Shown here: positions 35,969 through 45,453 of the stretch, in pieces
Numbering within the stretch: position 1 is the first letter of the stretch
Layout: each line of letters starts with the position of its first letter
The notes under the pieces: generated by a model
The model's database searches: none
Seen by the model: the letters and a program-made list of their open reading frames with translations, nothing else
What the model was told of the DNA's origin: nothing
From: Bradyrhizobium sp. CB82
GTDB taxonomy: Bacteria; Pseudomonadota; Alphaproteobacteria; Rhizobiales; Xanthobacteraceae
Length of the DNA: 64,000 nucleotides
Direction of reading: 5' to 3'
NCBI RefSeq assembly: GCF_029714405.1
Contig: NZ_CP121650.1
Location: 6,081,001-6,145,000, forward strand
Program-made: the position numbers and the translations under genes

Positions 35969-37474
35969 ATGCATCTACCCCCAGACCGCATTCCCGTCAT
36001 CGTCGGCGTCGGCGAGATCGTCGACCGGCCCAGAGAGATCACAGAGGGCCTCGAGCCGCTCGATCTTCTCGAACAGGCGCTGCGGCGCGCCGAAGAGGAT
36101 GCCGGCGCAAGGCTGCTCGGCGAGGTGCAATCGCTCGACGTTGTCAACTTCCTGAGCTGGCGCTATCGCGATCCCGAAAAGCTGCTGGCGCAGCGGCTCG
36201 GCGTTCAGCCCGCGCACTGCTATTACGGCCCGGTCGGCGGCGAGAGCCCGATCCGCTATCTGCATGAGGCGGCGCAACGCATCGCGCGCGGCGAATGCAG
36301 CGTCGCCGCCGTCTGCGGAGCGGAGGCGCAGTCGACCGCGACCAAGGCGGAGCGTACCGGCGCCAAGCTGCCGTGGACGCCGTTTGCGCATGACGTCGAC
36401 GAGCCGAAGCGCGGCGCAGCGTTCCAGAAGCCGCTTGCCGTGAAGCTCGGCGTGTTCCGCCCCGTCACGGTCTATCCCTTCTACGAGGCCGCGTCCTCGG
36501 CACATTGGGGCCAGAGCCCGCGCGAGGCAATGGCGGAATCTGGCACGCTGTGGTCGCGTTATTCGCAGGCCGCCGCGCAAAATCCCAACGCCTGGCTGAA
36601 GCGGCGTCTTGCGCCTGACGAGATCACGACACCGACGGCGGACAACCGCCTGATCGCCTGGCCCTACACCAAACTGATGGTCGCCAACCCCATGGTCAAC
36701 ATGGGCGGCGCGCTGCTGCTCACCAGCCTTGCGACGGCGCGCGCGGCCGGTATTGCCGAAGACCGACTGGTCTATCCGCTCGGCGGCGCCTCGGCCGAGG
36801 AGCCGCGCGATTATCTCCTGCGCGACCAGTTCTATGAGAGCCATCCTCAGAATGCGGTGTTGAAGGCCGCGATGAATCTCGCCGGCGGCGACGGCCAGCA
36901 GTTCGACGCGATCGAGCTCTATAGCTGCTTTCCTTGCGTGCCCAAGATGGCCCGGCGAACGCTGGGCCTGGGGCCCGACGTGCAGCCGACCGTGACCGGC
37001 GGCCTCACCTTCTTCGGCGCGCCGCTCAACACCTACATGACGCATGCAGCCTGCGCGATGGTGCGCAAGTTGCGCGATGGCGCGAAGCTCGGCCTGCTCT
37101 ACGGCCAGGGCGGCTTTGTCACCAAGCATCACGGGCTCGTGCTCTCGAAGACACCGCCGCGCGCGGCGCTGTCCCAGGACACGAGCGTCCAGAGTGAGGC
37201 CGATCACAACAAGCGCGCGGTGCCTGAATTCGTCACCGAGGCGAGCGGCAAGGGCAAGGTCGAGAGCTTTACGGTGATCTTCGGCCGCAATGGCGACATC
37301 GAGCACGGCGTCGTCATGCTGCGCACGGAAGACGACCGGCGCACGCTGGCCCGCATTCCGGCAGGCGACGGCACGACGCTGGCGCACCTGCTCGACATGA
37401 ATCGCACGCCTGTCGGCTCGCTCGGCCAAATCACGATGGCCGGTGACAACGTGCCGGAGTGGCGGATGCGTTGA
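35969..37474 (+). CDS. Thiolase-like acetyl-CoA acetyltransferase with extra C-terminal domain
   Basis: 501 residues. The thiolase-like core runs to about residue 410 (PVIVGVGEIVDRP at the start, GGESPIRYLHEAAQRIARGECSVAAVCGAEAQS, MVNMGGALLLTSLATARAAGI, YSCFPCVPKMARRTLG, then TYMTHAACAMVRKLRDGAKLGLLYGQGGFVTKHHGLVLS). The last 85 residues form the added C-terminal beta domain of this subgroup (SFTVIFGRNGDIEHGVVMLRTEDDRRTLAR). It probably cleaves or makes a carbon-carbon bond in an acyl-CoA. It is not paired with a DUF35 gene, unlike the thiolase at 16 kb. Confidence 0.85.
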   Translation: MHLPPDRIPVIVGVGEIVDRPREITEGLEPLDLLEQALRRAEEDAGARLLGEVQSLDVVNFLSWRYRDPEKLLAQRLGVQPAHCYYGPVGGESPIRYLHEAAQRIARGECSVAAVCGAEAQSTATKAERTGAKLPWTPFAHDVDEPKRGAAFQKPLAVKLGVFRPVTVYPFYEAASSAHWGQSPREAMAESGTLWSRYSQAAAQNPNAWLKRRLAPDEITTPTADNRLIAWPYTKLMVANPMVNMGGALLLTSLATARAAGIAEDRLVYPLGGASAEEPRDYLLRDQFYESHPQNAVLKAAMNLAGGDGQQFDAIELYSCFPCVPKMARRTLGLGPDVQPTVTGGLTFFGAPLNTYMTHAACAMVRKLRDGAKLGLLYGQGGFVTKHHGLVLSKTPPRAALSQDTSVQSEADHNKRAVPEFVTEASGKGKVESFTVIFGRNGDIEHGVVMLRTEDDRRTLARIPAGDGTTLAHLLDMNRTPVGSLGQITMAGDNVPEWRMR

Positions 37475-37493
37475 TCCACGATCATCGCGCTCG

Positions 37494-37619
37494 TTGGGGT
37501 GGGCGAAGGCGCGCTCGCGCCTGCCCACCACTCCCTGCGCAATCGCTGTCACGATGGTGGGCACGCTTCCGCCTTCGCTCTTCGAGCTACGACGGACAAG
37601 TCGCTTTGCACACCCTACA
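37494..37619. repeat. Dispersed repeat, family E, copy 2
   Basis: TTGGGGTGGGCGAAGGCGCG ... CTGCCCACC ... GATGGTGGGCACGCTTCCGC ... TTTGCACACCCTAC. It fills the gap between the convergent thiolase and chemoreceptor genes. Confidence 0.7.
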
Positions 37620-37646
37620 AGATCTGCAGTCAGCGGCGGTCCGCGT

Positions 37647-38273
37647 TCACGCCGCGCGAACGTTGGTCAGGAACTTGCTGACCTCGGTCTTCAGCCGGCT
37701 CGAATCGTTCGACAGCATCTGCGCCGCCGACAGCACCTGCGAGGAGGCCGTGCCGGTTTCGGTTGCGCCGCGCTGTACGTCGGCGATGTTGGAGGAGACC
37801 TGCTGGGTGCCCTGCGCCGCCTGCTGCACGTTGCGGGCGATCTCCTGGGTCGCAGCGCCCTGCTCTTCCACCGCCGCTGCGATGGCCGAGGAGATTTCCG
37901 ACAGGCGCTCGATGGTCGAGGAGATGTCCTTGATGGCGCCGACGGAGTCGTTGGTGGCGGCCTGGATGCCGGTGATCTGCTGGCCGATCTCGCCGGTCGC
38001 CTTGGCGGTCTGCTCGGCGAGCGCCTTTACTTCCGATGCGACTACCGCGAAGCCGCGGCCGGCCTCGCCGGCGCGCGCCGCCTCGATGGTCGCGTTCAGC
38101 GCCAGCAGGTTGGTCTGGCCGGCGATGGTGTTGATCAGCTCGACGACGTCGCCGATGCGCGAGGCCGCCTTGGACAGCTCGCTGACGCGTTCGCTGGTGG
38201 TGCGGGCCTGGCCGACGGCGTCGCCCGCCATCCGCGCCGATTCCTGCACCTGACGGCTGATCTCGCCGACCGA
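37647..38273. repeat. Near-identical 627-bp segment, copy 1
   Basis: The 3' end of this chemoreceptor gene matches 39702-40328 base for base except for two differences I can see (GTT/GTC near 37759 and GGCGAT/GGCAAT near 37839). Identity drops sharply after 38273. It is a direct repeat at a distance of 2,055 bp. Confidence 0.92.
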
Positions 38274-39335
38274 TGAAGCCATCTCCTCGGTAGCCGAGGC
38301 CACCGACTGCACGTTGGTCGAGGCTTCCTCCGAAGCTCCGGCAACAGTGGTCGCAAGCTTCTGGGAGCGGTCGGCGGTCGACGTCAGCGTCGAGGCCGAG
38401 GCTTCCAGCTGGGTCGAGGCCGACGACACGGCCTGGATGATCTCGCCGACCGCGCCTTCGAATTCGTTGGCAAGCCGCGTCATATCGGCTTTGCGCTGCT
38501 CGGCGTTGCGGCTTTCGACTTCGAGCTGCTCCGCCTTCAGTCGCTCGACCTCGATTGCATTGGTCTTGAACACCTGGACTGCCCCGGCCATCTGGCCGAT
38601 CTCGTCCTTGCGTTCGGTGGCCGATATTGCCACCGACGTATCGCCCTTAGCGAGGATGCCCATCTCGGAGGTGATGCGCTGGATCGGGCGGGTGACCACG
38701 ACTGCGACACCAAAAGCACCGACCAACGAGAGCAATAGCGTGACGATGCCGCCGATCAGCATGGCGAGCGTCGCGTTTGCGGACGCCGCGTCGGAGGCCA
38801 AGGCCCGTACAGTCAGCAGCGACCGCTCTTCTGCGTCCATCTCCTGCACCACGGCACGGAGGCCGTCCATGGCCTTCTTGCCGGCGCCGGATGCTTCAAG
38901 CTCGCGCGCCTTCGCCTGAGTTGCGGGATCCTTCATCAGTGCGATTTCGCGCTGAGCGATATTGGTCATCCAGTCGCTGGCGAACGCCGTGACGCGTTCG
39001 AGGCGCTTCTGCTGAGCCGCGTTGTCGGAGGTCAGGCTACCGACTTTAGCCGCTGCCGCCTGAAACTGCTTCTGGCCCGACTCGTAAGGCGCGAGAAAGC
39101 CGGTATCCGCCGACACAAGGTAGCCGCGTACGCCAGTTTCCGAATTGACCATGGAGCTGACGAGCGCGGAGAGCTGCTCCAGTACCTCATAGGTGTGGAT
39201 CGTCATCCTCGCCGTCGAGTTCATCACACTCAGCGAATGGTAGATCGCCCCGGTACCAATGGCGACGACGAGACAGATTGCGGCGAATACGGCGGAAACT
39301 TTGACAGAGACACGAACATTATTGATCCAAGACAT
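37647..39335 (-). CDS. Methyl-accepting chemotaxis protein with CHASE3-like sensor
   Basis: 562 residues. TM1 is about 8-32 ([21 protein letters not shown]). The periplasmic part (about 40-180) has the CHASE3 pattern [32 protein letters not shown]2 is about 186-212, then HAMP ([19 protein letters not shown]), a coiled region and the signalling domain with the hairpin tip [34 protein letters not shown]. No C-terminal CheR/CheB pentapeptide (ends FLTNVRAA). The ATG follows GGGGAAA. The last 627 bp are almost identical to the next receptor gene. Confidence 0.93.
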   Translation of the reverse strand: MSWINNVRVSVKVSAVFAAICLVVAIGTGAIYHSLSVMNSTARMTIHTYEVLEQLSALVSSMVNSETGVRGYLVSADTGFLAPYESGQKQFQAAAAKVGSLTSDNAAQQKRLERVTAFASDWMTNIAQREIALMKDPATQAKARELEASGAGKKAMDGLRAVVQEMDAEERSLLTVRALASDAASANATLAMLIGGIVTLLLSLVGAFGVAVVVTRPIQRITSEMGILAKGDTSVAISATERKDEIGQMAGAVQVFKTNAIEVERLKAEQLEVESRNAEQRKADMTRLANEFEGAVGEIIQAVSSASTQLEASASTLTSTADRSQKLATTVAGASEEASTNVQSVASATEEMASSVGEISRQVQESARMAGDAVGQARTTSERVSELSKAASRIGDVVELINTIAGQTNLLALNATIEAARAGEAGRGFAVVASEVKALAEQTAKATGEIGQQITGIQAATNDSVGAIKDISSTIERLSEISSAIAAAVEEQGAATQEIARNVQQAAQGTQQVSSNIADVQRGATETGTASSQVLSAAQMLSNDSSRLKTEVSKFLTNVRAA

Positions 39336-39701
39336 CGATTTCCCCAGTATTCTCCGATTAAAAATTGCTCACCGGATCACAGATCGTCGGGCGGCGCGAT
39401 CAATTTCCGTCCCTATTTTGGTACCATCGCCAATGATGGAACACGTTAACGAAACTCCGCAATCCTACTGAGATATCGCAGGGGGATACGCCGCATTTTT
39501 ACGGGCATACGGAAGAAAGGCGCGGCGCAGGGGACGGTTTCACGAGACCTTGATACGGTGCTGGTGCGGACATCCTTGGTCCGCGGACCAATACTGCACG
39601 GAATGCCTCAAGACCGTTCAGTCGGTCGGACGGCGCCCAAGACACAAAGAGCGGCGCTGATGGCGCGGCTCTCGTTTCGTGCGATACCCGGTTGGAGAGA
39701 G
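39336..39701. other. 366-bp gap between the two chemoreceptor genes
   Basis: It should hold the promoter of the downstream receptor (reading leftward) and contains a terminator-like hairpin at 39648-39672. Several short frames are present but none has a ribosome site or protein-like composition. The AT content is higher near 39350-39500 than in the genes around it. Confidence 0.5.
39648..39672 (-). terminator. Hairpin after the second chemoreceptor gene
   Basis: AGAGCGGCGC (39648-39657) and GCGCGGCTCT (39663-39672) pair with one mismatched position around a 5-base loop. On the minus strand the stem is followed by TTTGTGTCTT, so it can end the transcript of the receptor that stops at 39702. 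Confidence 0.6.
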
Positions 39702-40328
39702 TCACGCCGCGCGAACGTTGGTCAGGAACTTGCTGACCTCGGTCTTCAGCCGGCTCGAATCGTTCGACAGCATCTGCGCCGCCGACAGCACCTGCGAGGA
39801 GGCCGTGCCGGTTTCGGTCGCGCCGCGCTGTACGTCGGCGATGTTGGAGGAGACCTGCTGGGTGCCCTGCGCCGCCTGCTGCACGTTGCGGGCAATCTCC
39901 TGGGTCGCAGCGCCCTGCTCTTCCACCGCCGCTGCGATGGCCGAGGAGATTTCCGACAGGCGCTCGATGGTCGAGGAGATGTCCTTGATGGCGCCGACGG
40001 AGTCGTTGGTGGCGGCCTGGATGCCGGTGATCTGCTGGCCGATCTCGCCGGTCGCCTTGGCGGTCTGCTCGGCGAGCGCCTTTACTTCCGATGCGACTAC
40101 CGCGAAGCCGCGGCCGGCCTCGCCGGCGCGCGCCGCCTCGATGGTCGCGTTCAGCGCCAGCAGGTTGGTCTGGCCGGCGATGGTGTTGATCAGCTCGACG
40201 ACGTCGCCGATGCGCGAGGCCGCCTTGGACAGCTCGCTGACGCGTTCGCTGGTGGTGCGGGCCTGGCCGACGGCGTCGCCCGCCATCCGCGCCGATTCCT
40301 GCACCTGACGGCTGATCTCGCCGACCGA
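39702..40328. repeat. Near-identical 627-bp segment, copy 2
   Basis: Partner of 37647-38273, coding the C-terminal signalling part of the second receptor. Two base differences are visible, both silent or nearly so. Confidence 0.92.
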
Positions 40329-41393
40329 CGAGGCCATCTCCTCGGTCGCCGAGGCCACCGACTGCACGTTGGTCGAGGCCTCTTCCGACGCCGCCGCGAC
40401 CTTGGTCGCCATCTGTTGGGAGCGATCGGCGGTAGCGGTCAACGTCGAAGCCGAGGCTTCGAGCTGGGCCGAGGCTGACGAAACCGTCTGCACGATCTCG
40501 CCGATCATCGATTCGAATTCGCGGGTGATGGTGTCGACGCGGCGGCCCCGCTCGATCTTGGCTTCAGCATCAAGGGCGGCGGCTTCGTCGGCCGCCTTCT
40601 TGGCGATCAGCGCCTCCTTGAAGACCTGAAGCACGTCGGCCATGGCGCCAATCTCGGTCTTCTCGCCCTGATGCGGCACCTCGGCGGTCAGATCGCCCTT
40701 GCCGAGCGCCTGCATCGGCTCGACGATGGAGTTGAGGCCGCTGGAGACGTCGCGGATCATGTAGAAGCTGACGCCGATGCCGATGACGAGAGCGGCGCCG
40801 AGAATGACGGACACCAGCATGAAGGCGAAGGAATAGCTGTCGGCGGCGTCCCGGGCGGCCTGGTCGCCGCCCTTATTGTTGAGGTCGATGTCCTTCTTGA
40901 GGACCTCGTCAGATTGCAAACCAATCTTGTTGACCTTCTTGGTATTGAGCTCGTGCGCCTCATGTGGGACCTTGCCGGCCTCCAGGCGCGACAGCGCAAA
41001 CACCTCTTCCGTGCCCTTCTTGTAATCGTCCCACAGCTTGGACCACTCGTTGTACAGCGCCCGCTCCTCAGGCGAGGTGATCATCGGCTCGTAATCCTTG
41101 CGGGACTTGGCCAACATGTCGATCACGATCGCTGCCATCTTTTCGGCCGCCAGCTTCTCCTCCAAGGTCTCGGCGAGCATGTGCTCGCGGACCACGTTGC
41201 GATAGGAGATGACGATGGCCCGGAGATCGCCGAGCACCCGCACGCTGGGCATCCAGTTCGTCGTGATGTCCGTGGTATTGGCGTTCATGGACCGCATTTT
41301 CAATACGGCGAGCAGGCCCATGCCGGTCATCGCGACCAGCAGAAACGCCACGACGCTGATGATCTTGGTGCGGATGGAAATATTCGTGAGCAT
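39702..41393 (-). CDS. Methyl-accepting chemotaxis protein with four-helix-bundle sensor
   Basis: 563 residues. TM1 about 9-31 ([20 protein letters not shown]). The periplasmic four-helix bundle about 33-190 includes [22 protein letters not shown] and many acidic helices. TM2 about 193-216 ([23 protein letters not shown]), then HAMP and the same signalling domain as the previous receptor. Its N-terminal half is unrelated to that receptor, while its C-terminal 209 residues are essentially the same. ATG 41393 ([10 protein letters not shown]) is chosen because it puts TM1 at the N-terminus; longer starts add a hydrophilic leader. Confidence 0.93.
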   Translation of the reverse strand: MLTNISIRTKIISVVAFLLVAMTGMGLLAVLKMRSMNANTTDITTNWMPSVRVLGDLRAIVISYRNVVREHMLAETLEEKLAAEKMAAIVIDMLAKSRKDYEPMITSPEERALYNEWSKLWDDYKKGTEEVFALSRLEAGKVPHEAHELNTKKVNKIGLQSDEVLKKDIDLNNKGGDQAARDAADSYSFAFMLVSVILGAALVIGIGVSFYMIRDVSSGLNSIVEPMQALGKGDLTAEVPHQGEKTEIGAMADVLQVFKEALIAKKAADEAAALDAEAKIERGRRVDTITREFESMIGEIVQTVSSASAQLEASASTLTATADRSQQMATKVAAASEEASTNVQSVASATEEMASSVGEISRQVQESARMAGDAVGQARTTSERVSELSKAASRIGDVVELINTIAGQTNLLALNATIEAARAGEAGRGFAVVASEVKALAEQTAKATGEIGQQITGIQAATNDSVGAIKDISSTIERLSEISSAIAAAVEEQGAATQEIARNVQQAAQGTQQVSSNIADVQRGATETGTASSQVLSAAQMLSNDSSRLKTEVSKFLTNVRAA

Positions 41394-41572
41394 TGCTGGT
41401 CTCTTGTCTTGGACCGCGGCTTTTGGGCCACGGCTTGGCGTCGGGAAATAGCTGCAACCAAAAGGAGTGCAGCCGATATCAAACACCAAACGACCTGAGC
41501 AGACGTTAACTACGACTCCGTACGAGTACGGAACCCGAAAGAAATCAACAGAGGACTAAGAAAGCCCTGCGC

Positions 41573-42862
41573 TCAGCGCATGAGCCCGAGCGCGTCGGAG
41601 AAAAACTCCGGCCCGCCGAAATTGCCCGACTTAAGGGCAAGCAACATGCTGCCTTCCCTGGCGCCCACCGCGTGCAACACCGGGACTCCTGCAGCGATCT
41701 CAGCGCCGACAAGGAAGCCGGGAATCTTCAGGCGATCGACGACGGCCCCGGACGTCTCGCCACCGGCAACCACAAGACGCCGAACGCCCGACTGCACCAG
41801 CCCTTCGGCGATATCGGCCATGGCCTGCTCGATGGCGTGACCGGCGGCATCCCGACCGTGACGCGCCTGCACTGCGGCGACCGCCTCGGGCGTGCCGCTC
41901 GAGGCGACCAGCACCGGACCGTCCGCGAGGCGGGGGCGCGCCCAGGCGAGCGCGCGCTGCGCTTCGCGCGCGCCTGCGACAATTTGCCCGGGATCGAGAT
42001 GCAACACCGGCATGAGACGTTCGGCATTCGCGATCTGCTGAAGCGTCGCCTGCGAGCAGCTTCCGGCGAGACATGCCGCCGGTCCGCCGACCGGCGCGTT
42101 CGCCTCCGCGCTCGCCGCATTGGCCTTCACCTTCCCCGAGGAGACCAGCGCGCGCGCCAGGCCAAGGCCGATGCCGGAGGCTCCGACCGATAGCCGATGC
42201 TCCACGGCGACGAGGCCGATGGTCTCGAGGTCACGGTCGAACACGGCGTCGATGATCGCCGCGCCCATGCCCTTGGCCGACAGCTCGGCGAGTTGCGCGC
42301 GTACGGCGTCCGCGCCGCGCGTCACGTTTGCGAGATTGACGAGACCGACCCTGGTCCTGCTCTGCCGCGCCAGCACCCGCACCAGGTTGGAATCGTGCAT
42401 CGGGTTGAGCGGATGGTCCTTCAGCGGGCTCTCGTTGAGCGGAACAGGGCCGACGAACAGATTGCCTTGGTAGACGGTGCGGCCGGTCTCGGGGAACGCC
42501 GGCGTCACCAGAACGATCGCCTCGCCGCAATCGTCGCGCAGCGCGTCCATCACCGGGCCGATATTGCCGGCGTCGGTGGAATCGAAGGTCGAGCAGATCT
42601 TGAACAGCACGTGACCCGCGCCGCGGCCGCGCAGCCATTTCTCCGCCGCGCGCGAGCGCGTCACCGCAAGCCCCGCCTCGATCGAGCGGCTCTTCAGCGA
42701 CACCACGACTGCATCGACCTCGGGCAGCGCCAGGTCGTCAGACGGCACGCCGATGGTCTGCACGGTGCGCAGGCCCGCGCGCGTCAGCGTATTGGCGAGA
42801 TCGGAGGCGCCGGTATAGTCGTCGGCAATGCAGCCAAGAGAAATTTTCGCTGCAATCGTCAC
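41573..42862 (-). CDS. otnK: 3-oxo-tetronate 4-kinase (four-carbon acid sugar kinase, DUF1537 family)
   Basis: 429 residues. N-terminal substrate domain with GCIADDYTGASDLANTLTRAG and the late nucleotide-binding domain with VVAGGETSGAVVDRLKIPGFLVG and MLALKSGNFGGPEFFSDAL. The family phosphorylates 3-oxo-tetronate (or threonate/erythronate) at O4. It starts at a GTG (42862) overlapping the stop of otnI (GTGA), so the two are coupled. Together with OtnI, OtnC and LtnD it makes a complete route from a tetronic acid to dihydroxyacetone phosphate. Confidence 0.92.
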   Translation of the reverse strand: MTIAAKISLGCIADDYTGASDLANTLTRAGLRTVQTIGVPSDDLALPEVDAVVVSLKSRSIEAGLAVTRSRAAEKWLRGRGAGHVLFKICSTFDSTDAGNIGPVMDALRDDCGEAIVLVTPAFPETGRTVYQGNLFVGPVPLNESPLKDHPLNPMHDSNLVRVLARQSRTRVGLVNLANVTRGADAVRAQLAELSAKGMGAAIIDAVFDRDLETIGLVAVEHRLSVGASGIGLGLARALVSSGKVKANAASAEANAPVGGPAACLAGSCSQATLQQIANAERLMPVLHLDPGQIVAGAREAQRALAWARPRLADGPVLVASSGTPEAVAAVQARHGRDAAGHAIEQAMADIAEGLVQSGVRRLVVAGGETSGAVVDRLKIPGFLVGAEIAAGVPVLHAVGAREGSMLLALKSGNFGGPEFFSDALGLMR

Positions 42863-43641
42863 GATTTTGCTCCGGCGTAGGGCTTGAACCAGGCGAGACC
42901 GTCGGTAGTCTTGCCGCGCGGATTGTATTCACAGCCGACGAAGCCGGCATAGCCGAGACGATCGAGCTCGGCGAACAGGAAGGGATAGTTCAGCTCCTCG
43001 CTATCGGGCTCGTTGCGCGAGGGGATGCTGGCGATCTGGACATGGCCGATGATCGGCATCATCTCACGCAGGCGCATGGTGACGTCGCCATGGATGATCT
43101 GGCAGTGATAAATGTCGAACTGGAGCTTGAGGTTCGGGATCCGCAGTTCCTCGACCACGTCGCGTGCGAAGCCGAAGTCGTTGAGGAAATAGCCGGGAAC
43201 GTTGCGCGGGTTGATCGGCTCGATCACGATGTCGATGCCGTGCGGTGCGAAGAACTCCGCGGCCCACGCCACCGACTTGTAGAAGGCCTCGATCGCAAGT
43301 CGATCGCCGCGGTTGGCCATGCCGGCCATCAGGTGCAGGCGCCTGACGCCGGTCGCCTTGGCATAGGGCAGCGCCGTCTCCAGGCTCTGCTTGAGATCGC
43401 CAAAGCGGGCGGGGAGCGCTGCAAAGCCCTTCTCGCCAGCGTCCCAGTTGCCGGGCGGCAGGTTGAACAGCGCCTGCGTGAGCCCGTTGCGCTTGAGGCG
43501 CTCGCCGACAACCTCGGCCGGGTGCTCATAGGGAAACAGGAATTCGACGGCGGTGAAGCCGGCCTTCGCCGCAGCATCGAAGCGGTCGAGGAACGGCACC
43601 TCGGTGAACATCATCGAGAGATTGGCGGCAAAGCGGGGCAT
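42859..43641 (-). CDS. otnI: 2-oxo-tetronate isomerase (hydroxypyruvate-isomerase family)
   Basis: 260 residues, TIM barrel of the xylose-isomerase-like/Hyi family. Seen are MPRFAANLSMMFTEVPFLDRF, the metal Glu in IVIEPINPRNVPGYF, LKLQFDIYHCQIIHGD and GFVGCEYNPRG (second metal Glu). It converts 2-oxo-tetronate to 3-oxo-tetronate, the substrate of OtnK. The ATG at 43641 follows AGAGGA; the ltnD stop is 13 bp upstream, so ltnD-otnI-otnK is one operon. Confidence 0.92.
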   Translation of the reverse strand: MPRFAANLSMMFTEVPFLDRFDAAAKAGFTAVEFLFPYEHPAEVVGERLKRNGLTQALFNLPPGNWDAGEKGFAALPARFGDLKQSLETALPYAKATGVRRLHLMAGMANRGDRLAIEAFYKSVAWAAEFFAPHGIDIVIEPINPRNVPGYFLNDFGFARDVVEELRIPNLKLQFDIYHCQIIHGDVTMRLREMMPIIGHVQIASIPSRNEPDSEELNYPFLFAELDRLGYAGFVGCEYNPRGKTTDGLAWFKPYAGAKS

Positions 43642-43654
43642 CTAAATCCTCTTG

Positions 43655-44569
43655 TTATTTTTCGCCTGGCAGCTTCACGCCGGTGACCTGCGCATACATC
43701 CGCGCCACCGACGCATCGTCGTCGCGGCCCATGCCGGCCGCTGCGGTCATGAGGAACATCTGGAGCGCGGCTGCCGAGACCGGCACCGGGAATTTTGCCG
43801 ACCGCGCCATGTCCTGGATGATGCCGAGGTCTTTTACGAAAATCTCCACCGCGCTGCGTGGGGTGTAGTCGCCGTCGAGCACATGCGGCATGCGGTTCTC
43901 GAACATCCAGGAATTGCCGGCCGAGGCCGTGATCACCTCGTACACTTTCCGGATGTCGAGGCCCTGCTTGGCGGCAAAGGCGATCGCCTCGGATGCGGCG
44001 GCGATGTGCACGCCGGCCAGGAGCTGGTTGATCATCTTGAAGGCGGCGCCCTGGCCCGCGGCATCGCCGAGCTCGTAGAGCTTTGCCGCCATGGCATCGA
44101 GCGCGGGGCGCGCCTTGGCAAAGGCCGCCGGGCTACCGGAGGCGAGGATCGTCAATTCGCCTTGCGCGGCGCGCTGCGCGCCGCCGGAGATCGGCGCATC
44201 CAGGTAATGCCGGCCGGTCGCCTCGAGCTGCCTTGCGAGGCGCCGGGCGATGTCGGGGTCCATGGTGGCGGAGGAGATGAAGACGCTTTCCTTCGGCATG
44301 GTTTCGGCCGCGCCATCCTTGCCGAACAGGATCGCCTCGGTCTGCGCGGCGTTGACGACGACGCTGACGACGACGTCCGCCTCCCCCGCCGCCTCCGCCG
44401 GCGTTTTCGCGCCGGCGCCGCCGTCCTTCACGAAGCGCGAGACCGCGTCGGCCGAGACGTCGCAACCGGTGACGGTAAATCCGGCGCGCTTCAGCGATGT
44501 GGCCATGCCAAAGCCCATCGAGCCGAGCCCGATGACGGCGATACGCGGTTTCTGCGAGGCTGACGACAT
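43655..44569 (-). CDS. ltnD: 3-hydroxyisobutyrate-type dehydrogenase, L-threonate dehydrogenase-like
   Basis: 304 residues of the beta-hydroxyacid dehydrogenase family. Motifs: IAVIGLGSMGFGMATSL (NAD site), DAPISGGAQRAAQGEL (substrate site) and GAAFKMINQLLAG (catalytic Lys). LtnD oxidises a tetronic acid at C2 to 2-oxo-tetronate and always occurs with otnC, otnI and otnK. First gene of the minus-strand operon, with AAGGGA upstream of its ATG. Whether the substrate is L-threonate or D-erythronate cannot be read from sequence. Confidence 0.9.
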   Translation of the reverse strand: MSSASQKPRIAVIGLGSMGFGMATSLKRAGFTVTGCDVSADAVSRFVKDGGAGAKTPAEAAGEADVVVSVVVNAAQTEAILFGKDGAAETMPKESVFISSATMDPDIARRLARQLEATGRHYLDAPISGGAQRAAQGELTILASGSPAAFAKARPALDAMAAKLYELGDAAGQGAAFKMINQLLAGVHIAAASEAIAFAAKQGLDIRKVYEVITASAGNSWMFENRMPHVLDGDYTPRSAVEIFVKDLGIIQDMARSAKFPVPVSAAALQMFLMTAAAGMGRDDDASVARMYAQVTGVKLPGEK

Positions 44570-44670
44570 GCGATTGATCCCTTGGAGCGTTCCTCAATGG
44601 CCGGTCTCGGCGGCCTGTTGAACCGCATATCACGGCTTGGCCGCGCTGCCAAAGCGTGAGACAAACGGGC

Positions 44671-45345
44671 ATGACGGCCATGAGCAACGAGACGAAACTT
44701 CGTGAGGATATCTGCCGCTTCGGCCGCTCGCTATTCGAGCGCGGGTTGACGCCGGGCTCCTCCGGCAACATCAGCGTCAAGCTCGACGACGGCGGCTGGC
44801 TGGTGACGCCGACCAACGCCTCGCTCGGCTTCCTCGACCCAGTTCGGCTATCGCGGCTCGATGGATCGGGCCGGCTGGTCTCGGGCGATGCTCCGACCAA
44901 GGAGGTTCCGCTGCACACCGCGCTTTACGAGACGCGTGGCGCGGCAAGCGCGATCGTGCACCTGCATTCCACCCATTCGGTCGCGCTCTCGATGCTGCCC
45001 GAGATCGACCCGCGCGCCGCGCTGCCGCCGATGACGGCCTATTATCTCATGAAATGCGGCGCCACCGCGCTCGTGCCCTATTTCCGCCCCGGCGATCCCG
45101 CGGTGGCGGATGCGATCAAGGGGCTGGCGGGAAGATATTCGTCGGTGCTGCTCGCCAATCACGGCCCGGTCGTCGCCGGCGACACGCTCGAAGCCGCCGT
45201 ATTTGCGACGGAGGAGTTGGAGGAGACGGCGAAGCTCTATCTGCTGCTGCGTGGGCTGAACCCGCGGCATTTGTCGCCGGAGCAGGTCAAGGATCTGGTG
45301 AAGGTGTTCGGGCTGACGCTGCCTGAGCACGGGGACGCGCATTAG
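44671..45345 (+). CDS. otnC: 3-oxo-tetronate 4-phosphate decarboxylase (class II aldolase/adducin family)
   Basis: About 224 residues. GLTPGSSGNISVKLDDGGWLVTPTNASLGFL is the phosphate-binding part; the zinc ligands are in IVHLHSTHSVAL (two His) and the third His in LLANHGPVVAG; the acidic catalytic residue is in TKEVPLHTALYETR. It decarboxylates 3-oxo-tetronate 4-phosphate to DHAP. It is divergent from ltnD across 101 bp. Starts at 44671 or 44680 are both possible; neither has a strong ribosome site. Confidence 0.88.
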   Translation: MTAMSNETKLREDICRFGRSLFERGLTPGSSGNISVKLDDGGWLVTPTNASLGFLDPVRLSRLDGSGRLVSGDAPTKEVPLHTALYETRGAASAIVHLHSTHSVALSMLPEIDPRAALPPMTAYYLMKCGATALVPYFRPGDPAVADAIKGLAGRYSSVLLANHGPVVAGDTLEAAVFATEELEETAKLYLLLRGLNPRHLSPEQVKDLVKVFGLTLPEHGDAH

Positions 45346-45377
45346 GTTTCGCTTGTCCAGGACGATGTTGGAGAGAT

Positions 45378-45453
45378 CGTCATTGCGAGCGAAGCGAAGC
45401 AATCCAGAGTCTTTCCGCGGTGGGATTCTGGATTGCTTCGCTTCGCTCGCAAT
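45378..45453. repeat. Dispersed palindromic repeat, family A, copy 3, interrupted by the IS481-like element
   Basis: CGTCATTGCGAGCGAAGCGA ... CAATCCAGA ... TCTGGATTGCTTCGC ... CTCGCAAT. The last bases of the palindrome (GCAATGACG) are found beyond the insertion at 46505-46513. Confidence 0.88.

Noticed and set aside
37459..38253. Long plus-strand frames over both chemoreceptor ends
   Set aside because: Duplicated only because the underlying receptor DNA is duplicated; antisense to clear MCP signalling domains.
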